Below, one piece after another: positions 39,734 to 50,321 of a stretch of 62,122 nucleotides of DNA. Numbering within the stretch: the stretch's first letter is position 1; the number at the start of each line of letters is the position of its first letter. The DNA is from Okeania sp. KiyG1 (GTDB lineage: Bacteria > Cyanobacteriota > Cyanobacteriia > Cyanobacteriales > Microcoleaceae). The translations under genes were made by a program, and so were the position numbers. The notes below the pieces were generated by a model. The model saw nothing but the letters and a program-made list of their open reading frames with translations, ran no database searches and was not told the DNA's origin. The stretch lies in the NCBI RefSeq assembly GCF_014132355.1, contig NZ_BLZO01000026.1, positions 1 to 62,122 of the forward strand, in the 5' to 3' direction.

Positions 39734-39816
39734 TCAGTTATCAGTTATCAGTTATCAGTTATCAGTTATCAGTTATCAGTTATCAGTTATCAGTTATCAG
39801 TTATCAGTTATCAGTT
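39734..39816. repeat. Heptanucleotide tandem repeat, TCAGTTA x 11
   Basis: Eleven perfect TCAGTTA copies (39734-39810) and a twelfth ending G. This is the STRR type known from filamentous cyanobacteria. The same heptamer is at 43263-43295, 50093-50102 and 59397-59448, and others of length seven occur throughout. Confidence 0.9.
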
Positions 39817-40282
39817 GTCAAAAAAATTTATAAATTAATATCAAATTCACCGAACAATTTATAGCAATTTTCTGCAGAGTTTTGTAGAAAATATTCACAG
39901 CATTATAGTATTAGATAACAGGAGTAAAAATTTCATGATTTTATCTATGAATTTGAAGAAGGTTTTAGGTGGTAGGTTGTAGGTTGTAGGTTAATTATTT
40001 AGTGGTAGGTTAAAATTTTTGACAAATATTGTACAAGTTGATAGATATCAAAATAAGTAAGTAGTCAGTATTTAGAAGAAAGTAAAGAAGAAAAATACTC
40101 TAACCTAGACTGTGGTGAGAAAACATCTTCGCACGATCAATAGTGAGGAATTAAATTCATAAATATCTTTCTTCCTTGTTCCTTCTTCCTTGTTCCTTCT
40201 TCCTTGTTCCTTCTTTATTGTTCCTTCTTCCTTGTTCCTTCTTTCTTCTTCCTTCTTCCTTCTTCCTTCTTCCTTCCTAATA

Positions 40283-41014
40283 TTAAGAAGCAAAATATTT
40301 ACCATATAAATCTGGATATCTTTCTTTTATCCAACCACCTAATCCTTTTCTTGGGTCTCCCTCAAGTTGACGTTCAAGAGCAGCAATAATACCCTCATCC
40401 ATCACCTCATCTATTAAATCAAAAATAAAGATATTACAATCTTCTCCTCGTCTAGATTGAAATTTATTAGCATTCAAATCAATTCCTAAATAAAAATCTA
40501 TTGCTCCCTCTGTCTCAATATCACTACCTACACCAATCATTAAAATTTTAATCTCATCTTGACTATTGATATTAGAACAAGTTTTTCCAATAACATTAAT
40601 AAATTCTTTATTATCATCAATTTGACCATCAGTATAAATAATTATAAAAGCACCTTTATCATCAGTTCTATTAGAAAACCACTGAGATAATGCCTCATTT
40701 AAAGTAGGGGCAATGTAAGTCGCACCACCAGGTTTATTTTCTTTAAAAGCAGCTTGTACTTGAGCAGCATCTCTGAGATAAATAGTTTTTGTTGGTTGTT
40801 GATTTCGATTGAAAAAATATAAAGTTACCTCATCACAAATTATGCCATAATCATCATCTTGTTCGGAGAGAATTTCAAATACATGACCTTGTACAGTTTC
40901 TTGAAGATATTGCCAACGATTTTTGTTTCCTGTAGTCGAATCAGATATTGTCATGGAACCACTACGGTCTATCAAAATAAAAACATCACGATTGTAAATT
41001 TGTGGAATTGGCAT
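40283..41014 (-). CDS. VWA-domain protein (TerY-like)
   Basis: The start is placed at ATG 41014 because AAAGGAGG (plus 41020-41027) lies five bases upstream. A longer frame to 41146 adds a hydrophobic 44 residues without a site. The 243-residue protein opens MPIPQIYNRDVFILIDRSGSM: DxSxS of the MIDAS metal site at residues 16-20, with the Thr in 'PGGATYIAP' and the Asp in 'IIIYTDGQIDD' completing it. The C-terminus ends with 'GGWIKERYPDLYGKYF'. Such VWA proteins act as adaptors in chelatase-like or stress/tellurite-type complexes; no AAA+ partner is adjacent, so the role is unknown. Confidence 0.8.
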   Translation of the reverse strand: MPIPQIYNRDVFILIDRSGSMTISDSTTGNKNRWQYLQETVQGHVFEILSEQDDDYGIICDEVTLYFFNRNQQPTKTIYLRDAAQVQAAFKENKPGGATYIAPTLNEALSQWFSNRTDDKGAFIIIYTDGQIDDNKEFINVIGKTCSNINSQDEIKILMIGVGSDIETEGAIDFYLGIDLNANKFQSRRGEDCNIFIFDLIDEVMDEGIIAALERQLEGDPRKGLGGWIKERYPDLYGKYFAS

Positions 41015-41019
41015 ATTTT

Positions 41020-41027
41020 CCTCCTTT
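41020..41027 (-). promoter_or_regulatory. Strong Shine-Dalgarno deciding the VWA start
   Basis: Minus-strand AAAGGAGG five bases before ATG 41014, the best ribosome site in the window. Confidence 0.75.
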
Positions 41028-41548
41028 GGTAAGATTAATTCAGCAGGTTTTTGATAGCTTATATTTTTGCAGATATATCTACATATTTCTAAGATTTTAC
41101 CAAACTTTGCCACTATAAAAGATATCAGTAAATTAATTTGTTTCATCCTACGTTAATTAAAATTAACAAAACTCAAAAAGGAAGTAAAATAGACCGCAGT
41201 TGTTGAGAAAAATATCATAGAAAAGAGGAAAAGTCTTTAGTTTTTTTGACTCTAGTCATATAATAATACCCTGTTAAATATTTATATCATGTCCGGATAA
41301 TTAGTGATAAAAAAACTTTCTCCTTCTTCTCCTGTTCTTGTTCTTCCTTCTTTCTTCTTCCTTCTTCTTTCTTCCCTCCTGACTCCTGACTTCCCCTCCC
41401 TCCACGGTCGGGGTTAGGGGTGGGTTGGGAACTGTTACCGAAAAATTGTGGTCTAATATAGAATCCTGTTATATAGTATATTTTGGTAATTCTATAATTA
41501 CTTCAACATTTAATCTCCCCCATTCCCCCACTCCCCACTATACAATAA

Positions 41549-41759
41549 TACCAATTTGATAAGTGTTTGTTACAAATAGTAGGGACGTTGCATAAGGGCG
41601 TCCGTACGAAAGGAGGAAGAAGGAAGAAGGAAGAAGGAGGAAATATCGAAAAAAAGGTAAAAAAAATAGAGATAACTATCTAAAATGAACGAGAGTCATT
41701 ATTTTTAAGCATATCTTATCTAGAGGCACTGTTTATAGCATTCTTTTTTCAAATTGGTA
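41549..41759. mobile_element. MITE of the TACCAATTTGA family, 211 bp, TAA duplication
   Basis: Ends are TACCAATTTGATAAGTG and its imperfect inverse ending CAAATTGGTA; the imperfect inverted repeat extends about 33 bp. TAA occurs at 41546-41548 and 41760-41762. The interior has AAGGAAG heptamers and CGTTGCATAAGGGCGTCCGT. It is nearly identical to 56490-56699. The rest of 41015-41900 is repeat fragments with no gene. Confidence 0.85.
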
Positions 41760-41900
41760 TAACTATTCAACCGGATTTCTATATAAAGCCTCCCTTTTTA
41801 AAGGGATAAAACAAATAGACTATTCCTTATGTCAAACCTCCTTATTGCAGAGGTGCTGATAACTGATAACTGATAACTGATAACTGATAACTGAGATGAA

Positions 41901-43265
41901 CTACATCCAGTTCAACTCCATTAAAAAATTAGCAATTCTGTGAGCTGCACCCGGTTGACCCATTCTCTGAACCCCATTTTTAGCAATTAATTGTAGTCGG
42001 TCTGGATCGTTCAACAAAGACTTAACTGCATCTGCAACTTCTCTGGGGTGCCTGACCAAAATTACAGAAATTCCTAAAAGGCGACTTTGAGCTTCCGCAA
42101 AAGCAGATGTGAATTGAGGACCATTGCCAGGAATAGCGATCGCTGGTTTCCCCAGACCAACAAATTGTTCCGTAGCAGTACCTGCCATCGCAATAGCTAA
42201 ATTTCCCCGATGCACAAATTCAGGAAAAGCTTGTCGGTCTAAAATCATACTAGCATTTTTATTCTGAGAAGTTAATTTGACAGGAAACTGAATATTTCCC
42301 TCTCCAAAAAAAAAGGTTGGTACAGGACGATCGACTGGCAGTTGTAAAATACTGTTTTGAGTATCAGTTCTCATCTCTCGTTCAGTCTGCCAATGATAAG
42401 ACTGAAGCAGTGTAATAAAAGGTTCTAAACTTAAATTAGGAGCGATCGCCCCCAGAAACAAAAACTTTTGCTGTGGAAAAGTTTCGAGCAACCCTACAAC
42501 CGCTTGAATAATAATTTCCCAATTTGCATGAGCTTCAGGAGAACGAGATCCAGGTAATAAAGTAATAGTCACTTGGTTCTGCATTCCTAGCATTTCTGCA
42601 TCAGAGCGGTCTCTTGACAGCAGAGAATTTTCTAACTCTACACCATCCATCATGGGGTTTCCCAGATAATAAGAGCGAATTGACTTTTTTCTGAGTATTT
42701 TTGCTGTTAGAGCGTCTCTAGCAAGTACCGCTCTACACTTACTCCTACTCATTAACCAACATTCCCAAGGAAAGTAAACCGACTTTGACCAATGCTGAAA
42801 ACTTTCTACCCAAGAATTAGAGGCAAGTTTCCCAGTTTCATCTCGAATCAAATATTCTGATTTAGCAGTTCCTAAAAAAGCATAAGGTACTCCACTCAAC
42901 CAAGCAAATAATAAAGGTACAATATCGCCAACTGCAAAGATAACTACTTGATGACCTAATTGAATTTCGGAACTTACCCAATATTTTAATGCTTTGAGTT
43001 GAGTAAAGGTCATTTTTAATAAACCACCTTTGACATCTTGCCATAACTGCTGTCCATCCATATAGATAAACCCCCCAGAAGGCATTTTTTGTCGGGGACC
43101 AATAATTGAGAGACGAGGTATTTTGGTATAAGCGCATCCTTCCCCAACTATAGGCAAGGCAGCAAGACTAGGAGGAAGAGGATATTTTTGTAGTTCTTGT
43201 ACAATTTGAACTGCGATCGCATCTTCCCCATGACCATTACTAAGGCAAAGTATCTTCAAAGTCAT
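41901..43265 (-). CDS. LpxB-related (lipid-A-disaccharide synthase-like) protein
   Basis: 454 residues. N-terminal 'LKILCLSNGHGEDAIAVQIV' and 'GEGCAYTKIPRLSIIGPRQK' mark the cyanobacterial LpxB-related group (TIGR03492). The C-terminal half has the UDP-sugar-binding GT-B features: 'ITLLPGSRSPEAHANWEIII', 'AMAGTATEQFVGLGKPAIAI' and 'GNGPQFTSAFAEAQSRLLG'. The length and both Rossmann-like halves are complete. The precise donor and acceptor in cyanobacteria are unproven, as many lack classical lipid A. Start ATG 43265 sits at the edge of a TCAGTTA heptamer repeat, so upstream signals are embedded in repeat DNA. Confidence 0.85.
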   Translation of the reverse strand: MTLKILCLSNGHGEDAIAVQIVQELQKYPLPPSLAALPIVGEGCAYTKIPRLSIIGPRQKMPSGGFIYMDGQQLWQDVKGGLLKMTFTQLKALKYWVSSEIQLGHQVVIFAVGDIVPLLFAWLSGVPYAFLGTAKSEYLIRDETGKLASNSWVESFQHWSKSVYFPWECWLMSRSKCRAVLARDALTAKILRKKSIRSYYLGNPMMDGVELENSLLSRDRSDAEMLGMQNQVTITLLPGSRSPEAHANWEIIIQAVVGLLETFPQQKFLFLGAIAPNLSLEPFITLLQSYHWQTEREMRTDTQNSILQLPVDRPVPTFFFGEGNIQFPVKLTSQNKNASMILDRQAFPEFVHRGNLAIAMAGTATEQFVGLGKPAIAIPGNGPQFTSAFAEAQSRLLGISVILVRHPREVADAVKSLLNDPDRLQLIAKNGVQRMGQPGAAHRIANFLMELNWM

Positions 43266-43458
43266 TTCAGTTATCAGTTATCAGTTATCAGTTAGCCTCC
43301 TATCGGAGGAACTGCGTTAACAGTACCTCTAGTTAAAGTCAGAGGCTTAAAATATTGAACTTTATTTTTTTCATCCCCTTGAAAGGGCGAGACCTTATTT
43401 TTTGGTCATAATTAAAATTCGGTAATAGGGAACAGGGAATAGTTAATATTAACAAGTA

Positions 43459-43569
43459 CAGGACTTACACAAAACATGAAATTATACACCGTTTGTAGGG
43501 GCGTTACGAAGTATGCGAAGCAAACGGCCGTTCGCCCCTACCAGATATAGTGGTTCTGCGTAAGTCCTG
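43459..43569. mobile_element. MITE of the CAGGACTTACGCA family, 111 bp, AAGTA duplication
   Basis: Ends are CAGGACTTACACA and TGCGTAAGTCCTG. The 5-bp direct repeat AAGTA is at 43454-43458 and 43570-43574. A further left-end fragment (GGGATTACGCAAATTGACTA) is near 43706. Confidence 0.75.
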
Positions 43570-43913
43570 AAGTAGTTCAAACAATCCAAAATACAAAATT
43601 ATTAACAGAACTTACCCATCACCAACGCCTAAAATTCAAACTAATAGTTCGTAATTGAAGCACCCTGAGAAGTAGTAGAAGTGAGGATACTATTTAGCAT
43701 ATCTCAGGGATTACGCAAATTGACTATTAAACCACCATCTGTAGGGGCGTTAACGATAGTTATGCGAAGCAAATGGCATTGGCTAACGCCAAGCTACGCT
43801 TTACACGCGGAGCGTTAACGGAGTTATGCGGTAGCAAAACGCCCTCACTCGATAACGGGCAAATATCAGGAACGGGCAAGATGCCCATTCCACAAAACTA
43901 TTAAGAGGATATC

Positions 43914-44056
43914 TGAAAAGTTTTTTGATACTGAATTTTGCCCCCCTAGCCCCCCAACTTTGGGGGGAACAAGAATAATTTGCTTTTAAAAGTCCCCCAA
44001 TTTTGGGGGATTTAGGGGGCTTGGATGTAGCAAATGGTACTTCTCAGACAACCTCT
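43914..44056. mobile_element. MITE with AGAGG-TATCTGAAAAGT ends, second copy
   Basis: The left end AGAGGATATCTGAAAAGT matches the 22072-22276 copy exactly, and the interior runs (CCCCCAACTTTGGGGGGAAC) are shared. The right end is ACTTCTCAGACAACCTCT. It lies 120 bp before the kinase gene. Confidence 0.7.
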
Positions 44057-44176
44057 AAAATCATTCCGCATTTATGCAACGCCAAAACTTTAGTCAAGAT
44101 GTTCCATGGAATGTCCCTACTACTAAAATAAAAACTGCTGTAATTCACTAAGACAAAGAGAAATGGGGAAATAAAA

Positions 44177-46003
44177 ATGAATATATTAAGAAACTTACAA
44201 AATGGCAAATATACATTAGAACAAGAATTAGGAAGGGGAGGTTTTGGTATTACTATCAAGGCTACTCATAATTATTTAGGACAACCCGTAGTTATTAAGA
44301 CTCTCAATGAGTCTTTATGTCAACATCCTAACTTTGAGGAATTTCAAAAGAAGTTTCAGGATGAGGCAAGAAGACTCGCTTTGTGTGTCCATCCTAATAT
44401 TGTCAGAGTCAGTGATTTTTTTGTGGAAGATGGTCAACCTTACATGGTGATGGACTATATTCCGGGTAAAACTTTAGCAGAAGTTGTATCTGGTGGACAA
44501 CCTCTACCAGAGGCGATCGCCGTGCATTATATTCGTCAGGTAGGCAATGCTTTGATAGTAGTGCATCAAAATAATTTGCTCCACCGAGATGTTAAACCCC
44601 AAAATATTATGCTACGTCGGGATACTGAGGATGTCATCTTAATTGACTTTGGTATTGCCCGGGAATTTATTGCTGGTAAAACTCAGGTTCACACTAATTT
44701 GGTTTCTGATGGTTATGCTCCTCCAGAACAGTATTTTGTTCAAGGAAAACGTACCGCAGCAACAGATGTATATGGTTTAGCTGCGACTCTCTATACTTTA
44801 TTAACAGCACGACTGCCAATACCAGCGATGAGGAGATCCCAACAAGAAATGGCTACTCCTAGGGAATTACAGCCTCAACTTAGTCCTACTGTTAATCAAG
44901 CAGTGCTAAAAGGTATGGCAATGGATATTCAACACCGACCTGCAACTGTGGAGGAATGGCTAAAACAGTTATCAAATTCTAGCACAACTGATTTACATTC
45001 AACTATTCAGGTTGTACCTCAACAGCATCTAGGTCATAATGTGGGAAGTGGAAAAACTGCTACTACAAATATTCCTCCTACACAAAGACCTAAAGGAATA
45101 TTGATGTGGGGTATACCCGGAGCGATCGCTACTCTAACAGTAGGAACATTAGCAGCAATATTGTTAAATTCTCAGCCCCCTGACACACCACCTATAGTTC
45201 AAACTCCTGCACCATCTCCCACCGTTAGACCATCAGATATTGCTCAAACTCCTATATCAAAACCAACTGCACCTCCTACACCATCTCCAAAGTCTAATGA
45301 TACGGAGCAATTGCCCAATTTTACTCCTACCCCATCACCATCTCCACCTCCAACCCCCACTGCTGTTCCTCCTATAGTTAGACCAACCCCTACTCCTTCA
45401 CCTCCAGTAGAAAAACCTACACCCATACCACCTACGGTTGAGCCAACCCCAACTCCAACTCCAACTCCAATTCCAACTCCAACTCCAACTCCGGTGCAAC
45501 CTCCCGAAGATTCAGTTCCTGACATACCTATAGATTTAATATTGCCAGATAATATTCCTTCCGATCCTATTGATAATTCTACTATTAGGGATCTGCCGAT
45601 TATTCGTGGCTTACCTCCAGGCACCTTAGAAAGTAAAGTAATAGAATTATTGGGAAAACCTACAAAAGTTAAAGAGCGTGGCTATTGGCCGAATACTAGG
45701 GTTGCGATTTATGATTTACTTCCTAATAAAGTTAGTTTAGGTTATCTATATGATCGGGACTCTAGTCGCTTGCGACAAACTGAGTTGTCTGTAGCAGATG
45801 GTGTAGATGGCCTAATGGTAAGATTAGCTTTTGCAAATATGTTGAATTTGAGAATTACTCCAGAAATTGAACAAGGACTGCAAGATGTGCGAAACCGTAA
45901 AATTAATCGCTACGAGTTTAAAACAGGTAATCTTGAAGGTCTAATTGAGCGTAGTAGGAATGATCTTGTCTATATTGGTGTGTGGGAAGATGATTTACAT
46001 TAA
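44177..46003 (+). CDS. Transmembrane Ser/Thr protein kinase
   Basis: 608 residues. A Hanks-type kinase fills 1-270: Gly loop '[12 protein letters not shown]', Lys in 'VVIKTL' (about 42), catalytic 'HRDVKPQN' (about 136-143), 'LIDFGIA' (Mg Asp about 155) and 'GYAPPEQY' (activation loop end). All catalytic residues are present. One membrane helix lies near 310-332 ('[20 protein letters not shown]'). A 130-residue extracytoplasmic linker of Pro-Thr repeats ('[10 protein letters not shown]') follows, then a C-terminal domain of about 135 residues ('[20 protein letters not shown]', '[20 protein letters not shown]') with an SmpA/OmlA-like feel, found on several cyanobacterial kinases. The likely role is sensing outside the membrane and phosphorylating inside. 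Substrate unknown. Confidence 0.9.
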   Translation: MNILRNLQNGKYTLEQELGRGGFGITIKATHNYLGQPVVIKTLNESLCQHPNFEEFQKKFQDEARRLALCVHPNIVRVSDFFVEDGQPYMVMDYIPGKTLAEVVSGGQPLPEAIAVHYIRQVGNALIVVHQNNLLHRDVKPQNIMLRRDTEDVILIDFGIAREFIAGKTQVHTNLVSDGYAPPEQYFVQGKRTAATDVYGLAATLYTLLTARLPIPAMRRSQQEMATPRELQPQLSPTVNQAVLKGMAMDIQHRPATVEEWLKQLSNSSTTDLHSTIQVVPQQHLGHNVGSGKTATTNIPPTQRPKGILMWGIPGAIATLTVGTLAAILLNSQPPDTPPIVQTPAPSPTVRPSDIAQTPISKPTAPPTPSPKSNDTEQLPNFTPTPSPSPPPTPTAVPPIVRPTPTPSPPVEKPTPIPPTVEPTPTPTPTPIPTPTPTPVQPPEDSVPDIPIDLILPDNIPSDPIDNSTIRDLPIIRGLPPGTLESKVIELLGKPTKVKERGYWPNTRVAIYDLLPNKVSLGYLYDRDSSRLRQTELSVADGVDGLMVRLAFANMLNLRITPEIEQGLQDVRNRKINRYEFKTGNLEGLIERSRNDLVYIGVWEDDLH

Positions 46004-46207
46004 GAGGGAGTAGGGAGTAGGGGAGATTGAAGTAATTATTAGACATCTGGTAAAAATCAAAAATAAAATCAATTATTATCCATATATCATCAATTATTCC
46101 CCCCTGTTCTCTGTTCTCTGTTCCCTGTTCCCTGTTCCCTCTTTTCTAGAGATATCTAAATGACTCCTGAATTCTAAATTCTAAATTCTAAATTCTAAAT
46201 TCAAAAG

Positions 46208-46236
46208 TTGTCATAATGAAAATAATTGTGTAAGAT
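46208..46236 (+). promoter_or_regulatory. ssrA promoter candidate
   Basis: TTGTCA (46208-46213), 17 bp, TAAGAT (46231-46236). This predicts a start a few bases before the mature tmRNA 5' end at 46251. Confidence 0.6.
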
Positions 46237-46250
46237 AAAAACAATAACAC

Positions 46251-46642
46251 GGGGCATTAACGGTTTCGACAGGGTGGTGAAATCTACTTTGTGATTCAGG
46301 TCGAGAGTGAGTCTTCTCTCGCAAATACCGGGCTCAAAAAATAATAAGTGCAAACAACATTGTACCTTTTGCTCGTAAGCAAGTAGCTGTAGCTTAATTG
46401 CGAAAACACCTCTTATAGGTTCGAGCGTCTGTGATTTGACTCCGTTAAGGATTGCAGACTTAACCCCAACGGATGCACTGGTAAACTGCCTCTGGTCAGC
46501 TGCTGGTTAAGACTTTACTAGAGAATCCCGCCATCCGGGATAATGGATGGTCCCGGCTCTGAGGGTTAACAAGAGCTAAACCTGTGAATGAGCGAAGAGT
46601 AAATAGCCATTTTGGACATGGGTTCAACTCCCATATGCTCCA
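46251..46642 (+). ncRNA. ssrA: tmRNA (ssrA)
   Basis: The 5' GGGGCATTAACGG pairs with the 3' ATGCTCC (7-bp acceptor stem with one G-T), followed by discriminator A and no encoded CCA. The T-arm GGACATGGGTTCAACTCCCA is present. The tag reading frame GCA AAC AAC ... TAA (46350-46397) encodes ANNIVPFARKQVAVA, clearly of the cyanobacterial ANNIV type. With SmpB it rescues stalled ribosomes and tags peptides for proteolysis. It is one-piece, not permuted. Upstream is a promoter-like pair; downstream is an AAGGAAG heptamer tract (46652-46697). Confidence 0.95.
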
Positions 46643-47082
46643 TTTATTAAAGAAGGAAGAAGGAAGAAGGAAGAAGGAAGAAGGAAGAAGGAAGAAGGAA
46701 GAAGGGAAAATTATAGATGGATAGTTTTTCACACCTCACTCCATCTCTAAAAGCCTCAAATAATTTTAAGCATCGTGTAGACGGTGGGTTATTAAACCCG
46801 CCATAGAAAAGATAACAATTATCCTAAAGCCGTTTTTTGCCTTTTGAGCATAAAGCGGTTTTTTTAAAGGGCATTTGTAATATTATGTCCCTTGGAGCGC
46901 GTTTGTGTAAACCAAAGCATGAATATGTCATGACTTACGCATAACCACTAAGTAGGCAGAATAATTCAGGGACAAATATATCCGACTACTTCCTCACTAA
47001 ATTCTATCCTCCGCTCCTCCTAACTACTCCCCTACTTCTTAAAAAGACTTTTTCAGCAAACCCTACTAATCTAAAAAATAAA
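46643..47082. other. Gene-free stretch after ssrA
   Basis: Holds the AAGGAAG heptamers, a hairpin GGTGGGTT-ATTA-AACCCGCC (46783-46802), a direct repeat TAAAGC(C)G..TTTTTT (46825-46865) that may help end transcription, and a right end TTTTTCAGCAAACCCT (47048-47063) of the AGGGTTTGCTGA family. Confidence 0.45.
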
Positions 47083-47170
47083 AGCCCCTTTGTCTATATT
47101 GACCAAGGGACAAATAACTATCAGGGTGCATCTACTAAACGTAGTATAACACCCATAAGGGGCAAAACCC
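47083..47170 (-). ncRNA. Candidate small RNA, copy 1 of a tandem pair
   Basis: On the minus strand the sequence has a hairpin CTACGTTTAGTAG, then a strong stem GTCCCTTGGTC-AATATA-GACAAAGGGGC (10 of 11 pairs, including a G-T) running into TTTTATTTTTT. That fits a ~90-nt transcript with its own terminator. About 67 bases are identical in the second copy 173 bp away. No ORF. The strand is chosen by the T-run; identity unknown to me. Confidence 0.5.
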
Positions 47171-47255
47171 ACTATTTGAATAATTTAAAAAAAATATCAT
47201 AAATCTAATAAAACATAAGTTTCATTAAAGTAAGCACCCATATCATCAAAAAAAA

Positions 47256-47348
47256 AGCCCCTTTGTCTATATTGACCAAGGGACAAATAACTATCAGGGT
47301 GCATCTACTAAACGTAGTATAACGCCATTAAGGGGTTAAACCCCTCAT
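47256..47348 (-). ncRNA. Candidate small RNA, copy 2 of a tandem pair
   Basis: The same GCCCCTTTGTCTATATTGAC ... ACTAAACGTAGTATAAC block as copy 1. The terminator stem is followed by nine T on the minus strand, better than in copy 1. The 5' portion differs slightly (AACCCCTTAATGGCGTT) and forms AAGGGG/CCCCT pairing. Conservation of stems and T-run in both copies supports a structured RNA. Confidence 0.5.
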
Positions 47349-47662
47349 TTAAATATTTTTATTTATTATGATACATATAAGTATTAATAATATTTATTTA
47401 AAGTTTCTTTGCAAGAGTAAAAAAATAAAATGTACAGCTATATATTTTAATTAAAGTGTAACTTTAAAATAAGAATACATAGAACCCTTACAGTGCTGTT
47501 CAGATTGATAAACCACATCGTCATAACCAAAACCCTGTAAGGGCCAATGCCATTTGCTAACGTAGAGCTGCCGCTTTATATGTTGCGGAGCAAAACGCCC
47601 CTACTGACTTCTGACTTCGTTAATTTGATATCCTAAAAACCAAGAGTCAAACTATTTAAACT

Positions 47663-49687
47663 ATGCCTGTAGTAAACCCTCCCGCCATCATCAACTTTCC
47701 TCTAGCTGCTGTAGTCGGACAAGAGGCAATAAAATTCGCTCTATTGTTAGCTGCCGTCGATCCGGGATTAGGAGGAGTTGCCATTGCTGGCCGTCGTGGT
47801 ACTGCCAAATCGGTAATGGCCAGAGCGCTACATTCACTCCTACCTCCCATTGAAATTGTTCAAGGGTCCATTAGTAACTGTAATCCTAACTATCCCGAAG
47901 AATGGGACAACCAACTATTAGAGCAGTATGGCGACCCCACATCAGTAGAAATTCCCACTGAAGTTATACCCGCACCTTTTATTCAAGTTCCTCTAGGAGT
48001 AACAGAGGATAGATTATTAGGTTCGGTAGATGTAGAAAAATCAGTCAAACAAGGAGAAACAGTTTTTCAACCAGGATTATTAGCATCAGCTCACCGAGGA
48101 GTATTATATGTAGACGAAATTAATCTGCTGGACGACAATATTGCCAATTTATTACTCACAGTCTTAACAGAAGGACGAAATCAAATAGAACGAGAAGGCA
48201 TCAGCTTTCAACATCCTTGTAAACCTCTATTTATCGCTACCTATAATCCAGAAGAAGGCCCACTACGAGAACATTTGCTAGATAGAATAGCGATCGCCCT
48301 CTCAGCAGATATGATTTTAGGTTTAGACCAACGAGTGGAGGCAGTAGAACAAGCTTTAGCTTATGCTAAATCTCCCCAAGCTTTTCTCGAACAATATGCA
48401 GAAGATATAGATAATCTCAAAACTCAGATTCTTTTGGCCAGGGAATGGATAAAAGATGTCACCATTACTAACGAACAAATCCAATACTTAGTAGAAGAAG
48501 CAATTCGTGGAGGCGTCCAAGGACATAGGGCAGAACTTTTTGCCGTGCGAGTGGCCAAAGCATCAGCAGCACTGGATGGACGGACAACAATTAATGCGGA
48601 TGACTTGCGTCGGGCCGTGGAGTTAGTTATTGTGCCACGGGCAACAATAGTGCCAACTCCTCCAGAAGAGGAGCAACAACCGCCACCTCCACCGCCACCG
48701 CCACCAGAAGACCAGTCTCAAGATGAGCAAGAGGAGGATGAGGATGAGGATGAGGAAAACCCGGAACCTCCAGAGGAAGAAGAGGCTAGTATTCCGGAAG
48801 AATTTTTGTTTGACCCGGAGGGAGTGGTGCTGGATGATAGTGTGCTGATGTTTGCTCAAACAGCAAACCGTCAAGGTAAGTCTGGTAGTCGGAGTGTGAT
48901 TTTTTCTGAAGACCGGGGGCGTTATGTGAAGCCAATGTTGCCGAAGGGTCAGGTGCGACGTATTGCGGTTGATGCGACTTTGCGAGCTGCTGCTCCTTAT
49001 CAGAAGTCTCGCCGCGAACGTCAGCCAAATCGTCAAGTGATTGTGGAACCTATTGATATGCGGGCAAAGCGTTTGGCAAGAAAGGCAGGTGCTTTGGTGG
49101 TGTTTGTGGTTGATGCTTCGGGTTCGATGGCGTTAAATAGGATGCAGTCTGCGAAGGGAGCGGTGATGCAGTTGTTGACGGAAGCTTATCAGAGTCGCGA
49201 CCAGGTGTCGTTGATTCCTTTTCGGGGGGAACAAGCGGAGGTGTTGTTACCGCCTACTCGTTCGATAACTACAGCACGACGACGTTTGGAAAAGATGCCT
49301 TGTGGTGGGGGTTCGCCTTTGGCCCATGGTTTGACTCAGGCGGTGAGAGTGGGTGTGAATGCCAAGCAGTCTGGTGATGTTGGGCAGGTGGTAATTGTGG
49401 CTATTACGGATGGAAGGGGTAATATTCCGTTGGCGCGTTCGTTGGGTGAGCCAATATTGGATGATGAGAAACCGAATATTAAGGAGGAGTTGTTGGAAAT
49501 TGCTAGTAAAGTTCGGGGTTTGGGGATTCAGTTATTGATGATTGATACTGAGAATAAGTTTGTTTCGACTGGGTTTGCAAAGGAGTTGGCGAAGCAAGCG
49601 GGGGGTAAGTATTATCATTTACCCAAGGCGACAGAACAAGCGATCGCTGCTATGACTCAGAATGCTCTCAAGGATGCTATTGGTTAA
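47663..49687 (+). CDS. chlD: Magnesium chelatase subunit D
   Basis: 674 residues. The N-terminal AAA+ domain is related to ChlI: '[20 protein letters not shown]', Walker A-like 'GRRGTAKS' (43-50), Walker B '[11 protein letters not shown]' (about 146-156) and '[20 protein letters not shown]'. A Pro-rich then acidic linker follows (about 333-375, '[12 protein letters not shown]', '[16 protein letters not shown]'). The C-terminal VWA/integrin-I domain has MIDAS 'VVDASGSMA' (about 481) and 'ITDGRGN'. ChlD forms the double-hexamer motor with ChlI that drives Mg insertion by ChlH in chlorophyll synthesis. It is complete and intact. A GUN4-domain protein follows downstream on the same strand, and a ChlH paralogue lies 27 kb away. 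Confidence 0.95.
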   Translation: MPVVNPPAIINFPLAAVVGQEAIKFALLLAAVDPGLGGVAIAGRRGTAKSVMARALHSLLPPIEIVQGSISNCNPNYPEEWDNQLLEQYGDPTSVEIPTEVIPAPFIQVPLGVTEDRLLGSVDVEKSVKQGETVFQPGLLASAHRGVLYVDEINLLDDNIANLLLTVLTEGRNQIEREGISFQHPCKPLFIATYNPEEGPLREHLLDRIAIALSADMILGLDQRVEAVEQALAYAKSPQAFLEQYAEDIDNLKTQILLAREWIKDVTITNEQIQYLVEEAIRGGVQGHRAELFAVRVAKASAALDGRTTINADDLRRAVELVIVPRATIVPTPPEEEQQPPPPPPPPPEDQSQDEQEEDEDEDEENPEPPEEEEASIPEEFLFDPEGVVLDDSVLMFAQTANRQGKSGSRSVIFSEDRGRYVKPMLPKGQVRRIAVDATLRAAAPYQKSRRERQPNRQVIVEPIDMRAKRLARKAGALVVFVVDASGSMALNRMQSAKGAVMQLLTEAYQSRDQVSLIPFRGEQAEVLLPPTRSITTARRRLEKMPCGGGSPLAHGLTQAVRVGVNAKQSGDVGQVVIVAITDGRGNIPLARSLGEPILDDEKPNIKEELLEIASKVRGLGIQLLMIDTENKFVSTGFAKELAKQAGGKYYHLPKATEQAIAAMTQNALKDAIG

Positions 49688-49801
49688 AAGGGAGTGTGGG
49701 AGTGGGGGAGTGGGGGAGTAGGGGAGTAGGGGAGTAGGGGGGATGGAGGCAAATTTCAACCTTTTTCTCCTATTCTATCACACACCGTATCTTTACTTTT
49801 G

Positions 49802-50050
49802 TAGGACTTACGCACCTCAACGTATTTCGGTCATTGCGATCGATAGGAAAGCAATTTCGGCGTTGCTGAATTGAAGTATGAATGCGCGATTGTTTGGTTC
49901 TGCTCAAGCCCCCTAAATCCCACAAAATTGGGGGACTTTTAGAGTTTTATTCCCCCCAAAATTGGGGGGTTAGGGGGGCTTGCATCATACCCAGAATCAG
50001 CAACTCCGCAATTTCAAGTCCTAGTTTTTATACCTCATGCGTAAGTCCTG
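49802..50050. mobile_element. MITE of the CAGGACTTACGCA family, TTTTG duplication, carrying a nested element
   Basis: Ends are TAGGACTTACGCA and TGCGTAAGTCCTG. TTTTG occurs at 49797-49801 and 50051-50055. Another element (49859-50007) sits inside. Confidence 0.75.
49859..50007. mobile_element. MITE with GGCGTTGCTGAAT ends and 8-bp duplication GCAATTTC
   Basis: Ends are GGCGTTGCTGAATTG and AATCAGCAACTCC. There is a perfect 8-bp repeat GCAATTTC at 49851-49858 and 50008-50015. It is nested in 49802-50050, so it is the younger insertion. The interior has CCCCCTAAATCCC...GGGGG runs. Confidence 0.85.
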
Positions 50051-50321
50051 TTTTGTTGTTAAACAGCCTCTTAATTTCACTCCTGGTCATTTCAGTTATC
50101 AGTTGTGAAAAATCATGTATATACGTTTGAGAAAAGTTACCTACAAGGGTTAGAAAAAAGATTTATTTATTTGCTGGATATGTCTATACCTCTAATCTGA
50201 AATATTTACTGTCTATAATAATAAAAATTAAACCACTTCTATAACAATTAATAACTGATAACTAAAATGACCTACCTACATCCATAAATAGGAGAGAAAT
50301 TATGTATAATAATTATAATAT

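Larger units (their letters stand above)
38902..40282. other. Mostly gene-free stretch with heptamer repeats
   Basis: Holds AAAAGTC heptamers (38930-38960), a TATCATGTCCGG end (about 39028), repeat pieces CTCCGTTCCGCTCCGCGG (39424) and GCGGAGCATTCCG (39488), the TCAGTTA array, and a CTTCCTT/GTTCCTT tract (40165-40275). Only the weak ORF 39040-39234 is present. Confidence 0.4.

Noticed and set aside
40283-41146. Longer start for the VWA protein at 41146
   Set aside because: The upstream 44 residues lack a ribosome site, whereas ATG 41014 has AAAGGAGG at ideal distance.
45244-45624. Gly/Val-rich ORF on the minus strand
   Set aside because: Antisense shadow of the Pro-Thr linker of the protein kinase.
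46783-46802. tRNA or riboswitch after ssrA
   Set aside because: Only one hairpin is present; no T-arm, anticodon arm or known riboswitch consensus.
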